Shown: positions 35,028-44,678, counted from the first letter of the stretch. The stretch: DNA of 64,000 nt from Bosea sp. PAMC 26642 (GCF_001562255.1 NZ_CP014301.1:1922001-1986000), one strand, 5' to 3'. The notes: generated by a model not told the origin, from the sequence alone. Numbers and translations are program-made.

Positions 35028-36461
35028 ATGGGGAAAACGCCTGCGATGGTCGCGTTCGATGAGATGCTGGGTAGCGGAAGCGAGCTGAGGCCGGCCTATG
35101 CCGAACTCGACCGCTGGCTGAAGGAGGCGCCGCCCGAGACGCTGGCGCTGCGCCGCAGCCAGGCGGAGCTGTTCTTCCGGCGCATCGGCATCACCTTCGC
35201 CGTCTATGGCGACGAGGAATCGACCGAACGGCTGATCCCTTTCGACATCATCCCCCGGGTGCTGACCAAGCCCGAATGGACCAAGCTGGAAAAGGGCCTG
35301 CGCCAGCGCGTCACCGCGCTCAACATGTTCCTGGCCGATGTCTACGGTCCGAAGGAATGCATCAAGGCCGGCATCATCCCGCCCGATCTGGTCTATCGCA
35401 ACTCCTGCTATCAGCTCGAGATGGTCGATTTCCAGGTGCCGCACGGCATCTATTGCCATATCGCCGGCATCGACGTCGTCAGGGTCGACGCCGACACCTT
35501 CTACGTTCTGGAGGACAATGCCCGCACCCCGTCGGGCGTCTCCTACATGATGGAGAACCGCGAGGTGATGCTGCGGCTCTTTCCGGAGCTCTTCGCCACG
35601 CATCGCGTCGCTCCGGTCGACAACTATCCCGATCAGCTGCTCGCCACCCTGCGCTCGGTGGCGCCGCGCAGCGCGCCGTCCGATCCCTCGATCTGCCTGC
35701 TGACGCCGGGCCAGTTCAATTCGGCCTTCTACGAGCATTCGTTTCTGGCCGACAAGCTCGGCGTCGAGCTGGTCGAAGGGTCCGATCTGCTGGTCAAGGA
35801 CGACGTGGTCTACATGCGGACCACCCAGGGGCCCAAGCGGGTCGACGTCATCTACCGCCGCATCGACGACGACTATATCGACCCGCTCGTCTTCCGCAGC
35901 GATTCGATCCTCGGCGTGCCGGGCATCATCGGCGCCTACAAGGCCGGCAACGTCACGCTGGCCAACGCAGTCGGCACCGGCGTCGCCGACGACAAGGCGG
36001 TCTATAGCTACATGCCCGAGATCGTGAAGTTCTTCACCGGCGAGGAGCCGATCCTGAAGAACGTGCCGACCTTCCGCTGCCGCGAGCCGGAGGCCAACGC
36101 CTATGTGCTCGACAACCTCGAAAAGCTGGTCGTCAAGGAGGTCAACGGCTCGGGCGGCTACGGAATGCTGGTCGGCCCCCACGCCAACAAGGCGCAGATC
36201 GAGGCCTTCCGCAGGAAGCTCAAGGCGAGCCCCGAGGGCTTCATAGCTCAGCCGACTCTGGCGCTCTCGACCTGCCCGACCTTCGTCGCCTCGGGCGTGG
36301 CCCCGCGCCATGTCGATCTGCGGCCCTACGTGCTGAGCGGGGCCAACGGCATCTCCTGCGTACCCGGCGGCCTGACCCGCGTCGCCCTGAAGGAAGGCTC
36401 CCTCGTGGTCAATTCGAGCCAGGGTGGCGGCACGAAGGATACATGGGTTCTCGATGCATGA
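35028..36461 (+). CDS. Circularly permuted type 2 ATP-grasp protein of the Anbu cluster
   Basis: A 477-residue protein of COG2308. ERLIPFDIIPRVLTKPEW near residue 65, ALNMFLADVYGPKECIKAG, FYVLEDNARTPSGVSYMMEN and VVKEVNGSGGYGMLVGP near residue 370 are family motifs; the Lys-Glu and Gly-rich loop of the last bind ATP. Comparative work by Iyer and co-workers proposed that these enzymes make amide bonds, possibly in a peptide tag. First gene of a four-gene set with the alpha-E, transglutaminase-like and Anbu genes. Confidence 0.93.
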   Translation: MGKTPAMVAFDEMLGSGSELRPAYAELDRWLKEAPPETLALRRSQAELFFRRIGITFAVYGDEESTERLIPFDIIPRVLTKPEWTKLEKGLRQRVTALNMFLADVYGPKECIKAGIIPPDLVYRNSCYQLEMVDFQVPHGIYCHIAGIDVVRVDADTFYVLEDNARTPSGVSYMMENREVMLRLFPELFATHRVAPVDNYPDQLLATLRSVAPRSAPSDPSICLLTPGQFNSAFYEHSFLADKLGVELVEGSDLLVKDDVVYMRTTQGPKRVDVIYRRIDDDYIDPLVFRSDSILGVPGIIGAYKAGNVTLANAVGTGVADDKAVYSYMPEIVKFFTGEEPILKNVPTFRCREPEANAYVLDNLEKLVVKEVNGSGGYGMLVGPHANKAQIEAFRRKLKASPEGFIAQPTLALSTCPTFVASGVAPRHVDLRPYVLSGANGISCVPGGLTRVALKEGSLVVNSSQGGGTKDTWVLDA

Positions 36462-36534
36462 CATTGACCGCGATACCCACGCCGATCTTGCCTCCGACGC
36501 ACCCCGCCTCGTCGCCATAAGGCCGGAGCTGACC

Positions 36535-37476
36535 ATGCTTTCGCGTACCGCCGACTGTCTCTACTGGGTCTCCCGCTATGTGGAGCGGGCCGAGTATCTC
36601 GCCCGCATTCTCGACGCGACGACGCGCCTGACCAACCTGCCCCATGCCTATGGCGGCGCCGGCACCGAATGGCAGAGCGCGGTCTCGACCGCCGGCTGCG
36701 AGGACACCTTCGCCAAGGCCTATGGCGAGGCCAACGAGCGCAATGTCTGCGATTTCCTGACGTTCAACCCCGACAACCCCTCGTCGATCCGTAATTGCCT
36801 GGCCCTCGCCCGCTCCAATGCGCGCTCGGTCCGCACGGCGCTGACCTCGGAGATGTGGGACGCACTCAACGGCGCCTGGCTCGAACTGCAGCGTTTCGAG
36901 AAGAAGCGCATGGACCGCGAGGAGTTCGCGCGTTTCCTAGAATGGGTGAAGAACGTCTCGCTGGTTTTCGACGGCTCGGCCTACCGGACCATGCTGCGCG
37001 ACGACGGCTACTGGTTCTCCAGGCTCGGCGTCTATGTCGAGCGTGCCGACAACACGGCCCGCATCCTCGACGTCAAATACCATGTCCTGCTGCCCGCCAA
37101 CGAGCAGATCGGCGGCTCGCTCGACTACTTCCAGTGGACGACAGTCCTGCGCGAGGTTTCGGCGCTGACGGCTTATCACTGGGTGTATCGCGAAGCGGTG
37201 AAACCGCTGCTGATCGCCGATCTTCTGATCCTCAACCGGCGTATGCCGCGCTCGCTGGCGAGCTGCTACGAGAACATCTCGCGCTATCTCGATTATCTCG
37301 GCGACGCCTATGGACGGCAGGGTCCCTCGCAGCGCCAGGCGCGCAAGACGCTCGCAAACCTCAGCAACACCCGCATCGACGACATCTTCCAGCACGGCCT
37401 GCACGAGTTCATCTCCGACTTCATCACCGAGAACAATCGGCTCGGCGGCACGATCATCGAGCAATATCTGCAATGA
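36535..37476 (+). CDS. Alpha-E domain protein of the Anbu cluster
   Basis: A 313-residue all-helical protein of COG2307. MLSRTADCLYWVSRYVERAE at the very N-terminus and DDGYWFSRLGVYVERADNTA near residue 155 are two copies of the same W(V)SRY/G-x-YVERA(E/D) motif. The function is unknown; the family is nearly always next to the COG2308 ATP-grasp gene. This start has GGAG eight bases upstream; a frame extending 111 bases upstream is ignored because it overlaps the preceding gene's end. Confidence 0.92.
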   Translation: MLSRTADCLYWVSRYVERAEYLARILDATTRLTNLPHAYGGAGTEWQSAVSTAGCEDTFAKAYGEANERNVCDFLTFNPDNPSSIRNCLALARSNARSVRTALTSEMWDALNGAWLELQRFEKKRMDREEFARFLEWVKNVSLVFDGSAYRTMLRDDGYWFSRLGVYVERADNTARILDVKYHVLLPANEQIGGSLDYFQWTTVLREVSALTAYHWVYREAVKPLLIADLLILNRRMPRSLASCYENISRYLDYLGDAYGRQGPSQRQARKTLANLSNTRIDDIFQHGLHEFISDFITENNRLGGTIIEQYLQ

Positions 37477-37560
37477 GGGTGCGCTGCGGGCTCGCTTCCG
37501 CCGGTCGTGGCGGCTAAGAGAAACGAAAGTCGTTGCCCTCAGTCCAAGCCTGCGATCGCC

Positions 37561-38388
37561 ATGCGGATCCGGATTTCCCACTCGATCAACTATGCCTATG
37601 CCGAGCCGGCCCGGCATATCACGCAGATCCTGCGGCTGACGCCGCTCGACCATGACGGCCAGCACGTCATGGGGTGGCGCATCGAACCGACGGTCGACGG
37701 TCGCCTGCGCGCCGGCCAGGACGCTTACGGCAATGTCGTCCACACCTTCTCGGCCGAAGGCCCGATCTCCAGCCTGGCGATCGAGGTCGGCGGCCTGATC
37801 GAGACCACGGACCTCGCCGGCGTCGTCCGCGGCGGTATCGAGCGCGTGCCGCCCGAGGTGTTCCACCGCGACACGCTGCTGACGACGCATGACGAGGCCC
37901 TGCGCGAGTTCGCCCACTCCATAACGAAAGACGCCGGGAGCCCGCTGGCGCGCATGCATGTGTTGATGGACACACTGCACGAAGAGATGACCTGCCTGGA
38001 GGCCGGACCTCGTATCGGCATCGGCGCGGCTGCAGCCTTCGCCGCGCGCGAGGGCATCGCCCAGGATCTGGCCCATGTCTTCATGACCTGCGCCCGCCAG
38101 CTCGGCGTCCCCGCCCGTTACGTCTCGGGCTATGTCGCGCAATCGGACGAGTTGCCCATCGCCAACGGCGCCCATGCCTGGGCGGAGGTCTATCTCGACG
38201 ATTACGGCTGGATCGGCTTCGACTGCGCCAACGGCCTTTGCCCGATCGACACCCATGTCCGGATCGCGGCCGGGCTCGACTTTGCCGATGCGGCGCCCGT
38301 GCGCGGCGCGCGCAAGGGCGGCAACGGCGAGAACCTCTCGGTGCGCGTCAGCGCGCGCGAGGCCGGCGACCGGCAGGCCAATCAATGA
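37561..38388 (+). CDS. Transglutaminase-like protein of the Anbu cluster, catalytic Cys apparently replaced
   Basis: A 275-residue protein with an N-terminal Bact_transglu_N domain (IRISHSINYAYAEPARHITQ) and a transglutaminase core. His205 is in GAHAWAEVYLDDYGWIGF and Asp221 in GFDCANG. At the nucleophile position, where the family normally reads GVCQD(F/H)AH, this protein reads GIAQDLAHVF: the codon at 38059-38061 is GCC (Ala167). DNA and frame are clean around it, so this looks like a real substitution. It may be a non-catalytic binding protein. The start is ATG 37561. Confidence 0.88.
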   Translation: MRIRISHSINYAYAEPARHITQILRLTPLDHDGQHVMGWRIEPTVDGRLRAGQDAYGNVVHTFSAEGPISSLAIEVGGLIETTDLAGVVRGGIERVPPEVFHRDTLLTTHDEALREFAHSITKDAGSPLARMHVLMDTLHEEMTCLEAGPRIGIGAAAAFAAREGIAQDLAHVFMTCARQLGVPARYVSGYVAQSDELPIANGAHAWAEVYLDDYGWIGFDCANGLCPIDTHVRIAAGLDFADAAPVRGARKGGNGENLSVRVSAREAGDRQANQ

Positions 38389-38425
38389 CGCCCCGCGCAG
38401 GCTCGACCACATAAAGGACCGCAAG

Positions 38426-39169
38426 GTGACCTATTGCGCCGGAATTCTCGTGCAGGACGGGCTTGTGATGATCGCCGACACCCGCACCAATGCCGGGCTC
38501 GACGACGTCTCGACCTTCCGCAAGCTTCACGTCTTTTCCTGGCCGGGAGAGCGGACCTTCGCTCTGTCGACGGCAGGAAATCTTTCGGTGACCCAGTCGG
38601 TCGTCAGCCTTCTGCACGAGGGCCTTCTCAATGCCGAAACAGGCGAGACCGAGACCTTGGTCGGCGTCGGCTCGATGTTCCGCGCCGCGCAGCTCGTCGG
38701 ACGCGCGATCCGCTCGGTGCGCGACTCCGACGGTCCGGCCCTGCGCGAGGCCGGGGTCAAATTCGACGTCTCGATGCTGTTCGGCGGTCAGATCAAGGGC
38801 CAGCCGATGCGGCTCTTCATGATCTACGGCGCCGGAAACTTCATCGAATGCGGTCAGGACGCTCCATTCCTCCAGATCGGCGAGCATAAATACGGCAAGC
38901 CGATCCTCGACCGCGCCGTTACCTTTAAGACCCATCTCTACGACGCTCTCAAGGTCGGCCTGATCTCGATGGACTCGACCATGCGCTCCAATCTCGGCGT
39001 CGGCCTGCCGATCGACTTCCTGGTCATGCGTCGGGACGCCGACGAGCCGGAGCTGAATCGGCGCATCGAGGCCGGCGAACCCTATTTCCACGACCTGCGA
39101 GAGCGCTGGTCGGCCGCTCTGCGTGCCGCGCATACCGCTATCCCGCGCCCGCCCTATGGACCGACCTGA
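38426..39169 (+). CDS. Anbu (ancestral beta subunit) proteasome-like peptidase
   Basis: A 247-residue Ntn-hydrolase of COG3484. It begins MTYCAGILVQDG, so removal of Met would expose Thr1. Asp17 (MIADTRTNAG) and Lys32 (STFRKLHVF) complete the proteasome-type site. FDVSMLFGGQ and FLQIGEHKYGKPILDRAV are Anbu signatures. Anbu forms open-ring or helical assemblies; substrates are unknown. The start is GTG with an AAAGGACCGCAAG site, 37 bases after the transglutaminase-like gene. Confidence 0.93.
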   Translation: MTYCAGILVQDGLVMIADTRTNAGLDDVSTFRKLHVFSWPGERTFALSTAGNLSVTQSVVSLLHEGLLNAETGETETLVGVGSMFRAAQLVGRAIRSVRDSDGPALREAGVKFDVSMLFGGQIKGQPMRLFMIYGAGNFIECGQDAPFLQIGEHKYGKPILDRAVTFKTHLYDALKVGLISMDSTMRSNLGVGLPIDFLVMRRDADEPELNRRIEAGEPYFHDLRERWSAALRAAHTAIPRPPYGPT

Positions 39170-39261
39170 GGTTGAATTCATCGATTAATGCGGTGCTGTG
39201 GAAACGGGATGTCAACGAACCCGCGCCAAGGATGGCTGGACCGATACCCACGGGATAGCCG

Positions 39262-41463
39262 ATGCACCCGCCGTCAGGCGCGAAGACGACCAATGCGGAG
39301 TCCTCCGCCCGGATGCTCCGCAGCACCGTGGCGACGCTGGCCTGCGCATTTGTGCTGGTCATAGCGGCAGCGAGCGCAGTCGTTCTGGCGATCACCAGGG
39401 ACGCCAATAGTCTCGAAGCGGCTCGCCAGCACGAGCGGATCGAGGCGGCCTTCGACAGCCAGACCAGATTGCGCCGGCTAAGGCTGGAAAGCCTGGCCGC
39501 AACCGGCGAGTTGCAGGCCGCGCTGGCTTCCCCCGAGCCGCTTGCCGCACTGCAAGCCGCCTTCCTGCGACTGAGCAGCCGTTTTCTCGAGTTCGACGGC
39601 GCCTATCTCGTCACCGGACACGGTCTAGTCCTCGCCGGTGTCGAATCCGGAGCCAAAGCCGGTCAGACCGGTTATAATGGACTCCGGCATTTCACCCGCC
39701 GGCTCCCCGGCGGATCCCAAGCAGCGCCGCAAGGGTCTCCCTCGACATTCTCGATGATGGTCAGGGATTCTCACGAATCGATCGTCATTCTGGTCTCCGA
39801 CCTGATCGTGTCACCCGCCCCCATCCTCGCCGCGAGTGCCGGCGGGCTCAAGGTCGTCGGCTATCGGCGGATAACGGCGACGATGCTTGAGGACCTCGCC
39901 GAGCGCTATCGGGTCGCCGATATCCGCCTGACCGCAAGCAAGCCGGCAGATCCCCTCACGCGGCGCGACGTGCTGGCGCCCGACGGCAGCGTCGAGACCT
40001 GGCTGACCTGGACCCCGGAACGGCCGGGCGATGCGCTTTTGCAGAAATTCCTCTGGGGGCTGGTGGCCGTCGCCATGCTCTTCACCGGCATTTTTGCCTT
40101 CGTCGTCCACCGCCTGCGTGGCGCCGCCACTGAAGTTGCCTTGCGCGAGATCCAGATCCAGCGCCTGGCCGGACAGGATGAGCTTTCTCTGTTACCCAAC
40201 CGGCGCACCTTCGACCGGCAGCTCGATCGGGAACTGGCCCAGATCACACGCGGCGGCCCGGGCCTCGCCGTCCTCCTGATCGACCTCGATCGCTTCAAGG
40301 CCGTCAACGACACCTATGGCCATACCGCGGGCGACGAGCTGATCCGTCAGGTCGCCGAGCGGCTCTCGGATATGATGCGGCTGGGCGACACCGTCGCCCG
40401 GCTGGGCGGGGACGAGTTCGGCATCATCCAGACTCTCGTCGCTGAACCGGCCGCCGCGACGGCACTGGGCGAGCGGATCCTCGAGAGCCTGACGCGACCT
40501 TTCATCATCTTCGGTGTCGAGACGACCATCGGCTGTTCGATCGGCATCGCGCTTGCTCCGCAGGATGGAGCCAGGCGCGAAACGCTGATCCGCCTCGCAG
40601 ACACCGCGCTCTATCAATCGAAGAACGAAGGCCGGAACCGCTATTCCTTCTTCGAGCCGGGCATGAACCGCGCGCTCCAGCTCAAGCGCATGGTCGAGGA
40701 GGATCTGCGCCGGGCAATCGCGAATGACGAGCTCGTGCTGCATTATCAGCCGCAGGTCTCCATAGACGGCTCGACCATCGTCGGCGTCGAGGCCCTGGTG
40801 CGCTGGCCGCACCCCGTCCATGGCATGGTCCCGCCGGCCGAATTCATCAGCATTGCCGAGGAGCGCGGCCTGATCGTGCCGCTGAGCGAGTGGGTACTGC
40901 GCAAGGCCTGCATCGAGGCCAGTCGCTGGGAGGGCATTCGCCTCGCCGTCAACGTTTCGCCGATACAGTTCCGCCACAAGGATTTCGTCGCCAGCGTCAT
41001 CCGCATCATCGCGGAGACCGGGTTCGAGCCGACCCGGCTCGAACTCGAACTGACCGAGGGCGTCGTCGTCGAGGATGCCGACGCGGCCGAGAACGCCATG
41101 ATGGAATTGCGCGCCCACGGTGTCGGGCTGGCGCTCGACGATTTCGGCACCGGTTATTCCAGCCTGATCTATCTGCGCCGGTTTGCCTTCGACAAGATCA
41201 AGATCGACCGGTCTTTCCTCGAATACATGGAGACGACGGGCGAATCGGCGATTTTGGTCCACTCGATCGCGCATCTCGGCCGGGCGCTCGGCCTGAGGGT
41301 CTGCGCCGAAGGCGTCGAGACCGCCGAGCAGCATCGCTTCCTGCAGGCGATCGGCTGTCACGAGCTGCAGGGCTTCCTCTTCTCGAAAGGCGTACCGGCC
41401 GACGAGATCGACCGGATGCTGTCGCTCGAGGCACCCTTCGCCGCGGTCCTTGCCGCCGCCTGA
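39262..41463 (+). CDS. Membrane-bound GGDEF-EAL protein (diguanylate cyclase/phosphodiesterase)
   Basis: A 733-residue sensor. Membrane helices lie at about residues 17-42 (TVATLACAFVLVIAAASAVV) and 260-283 (FLWGLVAVAMLFTGIFAFVV), enclosing a periplasmic domain of about 215 residues that I do not recognise. GGDEF is intact (ARLGGDEFGII, about residue 382) and EAL is intact (VGVEALVRWPHP, about 509; later DDFGTGYSSLIYLRRF). It could make or break c-di-GMP. It is 92 bases after the Anbu gene and may or may not share its transcript. Confidence 0.93.
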   Translation: MHPPSGAKTTNAESSARMLRSTVATLACAFVLVIAAASAVVLAITRDANSLEAARQHERIEAAFDSQTRLRRLRLESLAATGELQAALASPEPLAALQAAFLRLSSRFLEFDGAYLVTGHGLVLAGVESGAKAGQTGYNGLRHFTRRLPGGSQAAPQGSPSTFSMMVRDSHESIVILVSDLIVSPAPILAASAGGLKVVGYRRITATMLEDLAERYRVADIRLTASKPADPLTRRDVLAPDGSVETWLTWTPERPGDALLQKFLWGLVAVAMLFTGIFAFVVHRLRGAATEVALREIQIQRLAGQDELSLLPNRRTFDRQLDRELAQITRGGPGLAVLLIDLDRFKAVNDTYGHTAGDELIRQVAERLSDMMRLGDTVARLGGDEFGIIQTLVAEPAAATALGERILESLTRPFIIFGVETTIGCSIGIALAPQDGARRETLIRLADTALYQSKNEGRNRYSFFEPGMNRALQLKRMVEEDLRRAIANDELVLHYQPQVSIDGSTIVGVEALVRWPHPVHGMVPPAEFISIAEERGLIVPLSEWVLRKACIEASRWEGIRLAVNVSPIQFRHKDFVASVIRIIAETGFEPTRLELELTEGVVVEDADAAENAMMELRAHGVGLALDDFGTGYSSLIYLRRFAFDKIKIDRSFLEYMETTGESAILVHSIAHLGRALGLRVCAEGVETAEQHRFLQAIGCHELQGFLFSKGVPADEIDRMLSLEAPFAAVLAAA

Positions 41464-41472
41464 ACGACGCCG

Positions 41473-42114
41473 TCAGAACAGGCCGGCGATTCCGCTGACG
41501 ATCGCGTATGCGAAACCGGCACTGAGCAGAAGCCCGAGCGCACCCATCGCCGCGCCTGCGAGGATGAACAGGCCGTCGCGTTCGACCAGCCCGAGTCCGA
41601 CAAGGCAGACGGCGAGGCCCAACGGGATCTGGCCGATGAACGGTGCCGCAACGACGAGGCCGAGCGCGAGGACCAGGATCAGCAGGCCCAGGATCGGGAT
41701 TGCGACGACGCCGCCGAGCATCGTCAGGCGTGGCCGCGAGAACCGCTCCAGCCAGATCAGCGGCGGCAGCGCCCGCCCCACGGCGCGCGCCAGTTCGGGT
41801 TTGCCGATAGTCCGCCTCAGCAGCCTTTGCGGCAGCCAGGGCAGCGCCCGCCCGATCAGCATCTGTGCGCCGACGAAGCCGAGCACCAGCCCACAGACCA
41901 GGGGAATCGGCGGCGGCATCGGCAGGCAGTTCGGCAGCCCGAGCAGGACCACCAGCAGTGCGTAGGTCCTGTCCTGCAGTGCCGCGACGATCGTCGACAC
42001 GGCGATGCGCTCTCCGGGCAGGGCGGCGAGTGCCGCGAAAAGTCCAGACGTGCGCAACGAAGGTGACAAGCGATAAAGGCCGGATCGGAACGGGAGCAGC
42101 GGCGTAACATGCAC
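41473..42114 (-). CDS. ExoD family membrane protein
   Basis: A 213-residue protein of the ExoD family (PF06055), linked in Sinorhizobium to exopolysaccharide production and alkaline tolerance. [20 protein letters not shown] near the N-terminus, [18 protein letters not shown] and about four membrane helices are characteristic. The start is a GTG. Its end lies 9 bases from the converging GGDEF-EAL gene. Confidence 0.88.
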   Translation of the reverse strand: MHVTPLLPFRSGLYRLSPSLRTSGLFAALAALPGERIAVSTIVAALQDRTYALLVVLLGLPNCLPMPPPIPLVCGLVLGFVGAQMLIGRALPWLPQRLLRRTIGKPELARAVGRALPPLIWLERFSRPRLTMLGGVVAIPILGLLILVLALGLVVAAPFIGQIPLGLAVCLVGLGLVERDGLFILAGAAMGALGLLLSAGFAYAIVSGIAGLF

Positions 42115-42283
42115 GGGGCCCGCGCAACAAGCGCAAGCGGCGACGGTCTGTGCCGCGTTTGGCGATGCGCGCCGGCTGCACCGACCGACGGCTTTCCGCC
42201 CTGCCCCGCCGATCCGGCTTGACCTCGCCGCCGCGCGCTACTTTAAGCGACTTCGCCGCAGCTCCAGCGAAAGACGAAAGCCC

Positions 42284-43237
42284 GTGAGTCTGTCCCGCAT
42301 TCTGTCAGATGCCTTCATTCCCGAACTGCCGAACCGCTACAACGGCAAGGTTCGCGAGAATTACGACCTGCCCGACGGAAGCCGCATCATCATCGCGACC
42401 GACCGGTTGAGCGCCTTCGACCTGATCCTGACCGCGATCCCGTTCAAGGGCGAGGTTCTGACCCAGACCGCGCGCTACTGGTTCGAGGAGACGGCCGACA
42501 TCTGCCCGAACCACGTCCTTGCCTATCCCGATCCCAATGTCGTGATCGGCAAAAGGCTCGACATCCTCCCCGTCGAAATCGTCGTCCGGGGATATCTCGC
42601 CGGCACGACCAGCACCTCGATCCTGACGAAGTATCGCAAGGGCGAACGAGAGATGTATGGGATGCGGCTGCCCGACGGCATGCGCGACAACGAAAAGCTG
42701 CCCCAGGCCATCATCACCCCGACCAGCAAGGCCTTCGACGGCGGCCATGACGAGCCGCTGTCGGGCGAGGCCATCCTGTCGCAGGGATTGCTGAGCGAAG
42801 AGCAATGGGAGACGGTGTCGCGCTATGCCCTGGTGCTCTTCGCCCGCGGCCAGGCTCGGGCCGCCGAACGCGGGCTGATCCTCGTCGATACGAAATACGA
42901 ATTCGGCACAGACAAGGACGGCACGACCATCCTCGCAGACGAGATCCATACGCCCGACAGCAGCCGCTACTGGAATGCCGACGGCTACGAGGCGAGCTTC
43001 GCCGCCGGAACGCGCCCAGCCAGCCTCGACAAGGATTTCGTCCGCGCCTGGGTCGCGGCCCGCTGCGACCCCTACAAGGATCCGATCCCGGCCATTCCCG
43101 ACGAACTCGTCGACCAGACGTCGAAGGTCTATATCGAGGCCTATGAGACGATCACGGGACGCTCTTTCGCACCGGACCTCTCGGGCGCGACCGTCCTCGA
43201 CCGCATCAGGACGAACCTGAGGCCCTATTTCAGCTGA
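42284..43237 (+). CDS. purC: Phosphoribosylaminoimidazole-succinocarboxamide synthase
   Basis: A 317-residue SAICAR synthetase of the longer, eukaryote-like type. [49 protein letters not shown] and [14 protein letters not shown] are ATP- and CAIR-binding motifs. It works in purine synthesis, joining aspartate to CAIR. The start is a GTG with a purine-rich leader. Confidence 0.96.
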   Translation: MSLSRILSDAFIPELPNRYNGKVRENYDLPDGSRIIIATDRLSAFDLILTAIPFKGEVLTQTARYWFEETADICPNHVLAYPDPNVVIGKRLDILPVEIVVRGYLAGTTSTSILTKYRKGEREMYGMRLPDGMRDNEKLPQAIITPTSKAFDGGHDEPLSGEAILSQGLLSEEQWETVSRYALVLFARGQARAAERGLILVDTKYEFGTDKDGTTILADEIHTPDSSRYWNADGYEASFAAGTRPASLDKDFVRAWVAARCDPYKDPIPAIPDELVDQTSKVYIEAYETITGRSFAPDLSGATVLDRIRTNLRPYFS

Positions 43238-43271
43238 GGCGCCCGCCGCATAATTGCCGCCGAACCACCGC

Positions 43272-43419
43272 CGTCATTCCGGGGCGCCGCAAAGCGGCGA
43301 GCCCGGAACCCATAAACTCAGGTGGTATCGAAAGAAGAAATTGCGCCTGATCGCGTCGTTCGGCACTGGCAAGGCTTATGGGTTCCGGGCTCTTCGCTGC
43401 GCGAAGCCCCGGAATGACA
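43272..43419. repeat. Intergenic palindrome, 'CGTCATTCCGG' family, copy 4
   Basis: CGTCATTCCGGGGCGCCGC ... GAGCCCGGAACCCATAA faces TTATGGGTTCCGGGCTC ... GCCCCGGAATGACAG. It fills most of the gap between purC and the converging usg gene. Confidence 0.9.
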
Positions 43420-43457
43420 GCGGTGCTGACGACTGAACGTCAAACGCTGCCGCGGCC

Positions 43458-43727
43458 TCAGTGCAGCGTCAGCACGCCGTTGACGTTGACGATTTCTGCC
43501 GGGCGGATCAGCCGTGAATGCGCGACGGTGACCGAATGCAGCGGTCCTTCGAGCTCGCGTTTCCAGAAATCCAGGAAATCGTGCAGCACGGGGAAGCGCG
43601 GGGCGAGATCATATTGCTGCCAGATATAGGTCTGCAGCAGTTTTGGATGATCGGGCAGACGATACAGGATCGTCGCCGTCGTCAGCCCGTAGCCCTTCAA
43701 TTGCCGGATGAAATCCACAGACGCCAT
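43458..43727 (-). CDS. usg: Usg family protein
   Basis: An 89-residue protein of the Usg family of alphaproteobacteria. LKGYGLTTATILYRLPDHP, LLQTYIWQQYDLAPRFPVLH and FLDFWKRELEGPLHSVTVAH are conserved. The name comes from its position near trp genes in Caulobacter; the biochemical role is unknown. The AAGGGGAGTGGCG site fixes this start, although the frame is open far upstream. Confidence 0.9.
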   Translation of the reverse strand: MASVDFIRQLKGYGLTTATILYRLPDHPKLLQTYIWQQYDLAPRFPVLHDFLDFWKRELEGPLHSVTVAHSRLIRPAEIVNVNGVLTLH

Positions 43728-43887
43728 CGCCACTCCCCTTCGTTGCACACGATGAAAGCTTAGCCGGTTCAGCCAAGGCTGCGCCCGACTGGTTAACAAA
43801 GACTTGCAAGGCTCCTGCCAACCTGCTGCAATCGGGACGTGCATCCGGCTCCGCTTGCTGAGTGCACGCGTAACGACGGGAGTATGC

Positions 43888-44622
43888 GTGGCGTATGGTT
43901 GCGCGAGCCATGTGACGCTTGGTCTCGCGCTTGTCGCGGGACTCTTGCCGTCCGCGCGCGCCGTTGCCGAAGACGAGATGGGCGAGCGTCCCGCAATCTC
44001 GGCCGTGTTCTTCGGCTCGCTCGAAGCCGGACCGGCCAAGACCTTCGCCTCGGTGGGTGTGAAGCGCGCCTTGCGCGGCGGCCTGGACGAGAGCGGCTTT
44101 CGGGCCCTGCTGGCAGCTGGGCTATCGAAGGAAGAGACCAATCGCAGCCGGCCGCACGGCGTCACCTACAAGACCGGCTCTCAGGTGATGCTGGGCTATG
44201 AATGGCGGATCAGGGACACCTTTGTCGCATTATATGGCGGGTCCGACATCGAGAGCGAGCAGAGCGGCTGCGGCTGCAGCATGACCACGCGCACCCGCAT
44301 GGGCTGGCGACTTCAAACCGATCTCTGGTCGAGGCCCACACCCGACATCGTGCTCCATGCCGGCGCCTATGCCTCGACGCTCGATGGTCGGCTCTGGGCA
44401 AGGCTGGCGCCCGGATGGGCCCTGCCGCAGATTCGCGAACTCTTCGTCGGACCCGAGGTCGAGCTTTACCGAGAAAGCGACTACAGCAAGCTTCGCCTCG
44501 GCCTGCATCTGACCGGGCTGCGGCTGCTCGGGTTGACGTGGCGGCTCTCGGGTGGCGTCCAGAACACCAGCGACCGCCCTGCCGAGGCCTATGCAACGCT
44601 TGGTCTGCACTGGCGGCGCTGA
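43888..44622 (+). CDS. bcsS: Cellulose biosynthesis protein BcsS
   Basis: A protein of about 244 residues with a signal segment (HVTLGLALVAGLLPSARAVA) and a beta-rich mature part: AVFFGSLEAGPAKTFASVGV, QVMLGYEWRIRDTFVALYGG and a C-terminal TWRLSGGVQNTSDRPAEAYA. This matches BcsS, a predicted outer-membrane barrel of cellulose gene clusters. The start chosen is GTG 43888 because GGGAG lies five bases upstream; a TTG at 43804 is in frame. No bcsA or other cellulose gene is in the window. Confidence 0.8.
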   Translation: MAYGCASHVTLGLALVAGLLPSARAVAEDEMGERPAISAVFFGSLEAGPAKTFASVGVKRALRGGLDESGFRALLAAGLSKEETNRSRPHGVTYKTGSQVMLGYEWRIRDTFVALYGGSDIESEQSGCGCSMTTRTRMGWRLQTDLWSRPTPDIVLHAGAYASTLDGRLWARLAPGWALPQIRELFVGPEVELYRESDYSKLRLGLHLTGLRLLGLTWRLSGGVQNTSDRPAEAYATLGLHWRR

Positions 44623-44678
44623 CCGTCAGGCGGAAGCGAAACATGATGCCAAGTCGACCAGCATAAAGGCTGATCCAC

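Noticed and set aside
39262..41463. GGDEF-EAL gene as a fifth member of the Anbu operon
   Set aside because: The 92-base gap and lack of known association of such proteins with Anbu clusters make it more likely a separate gene.
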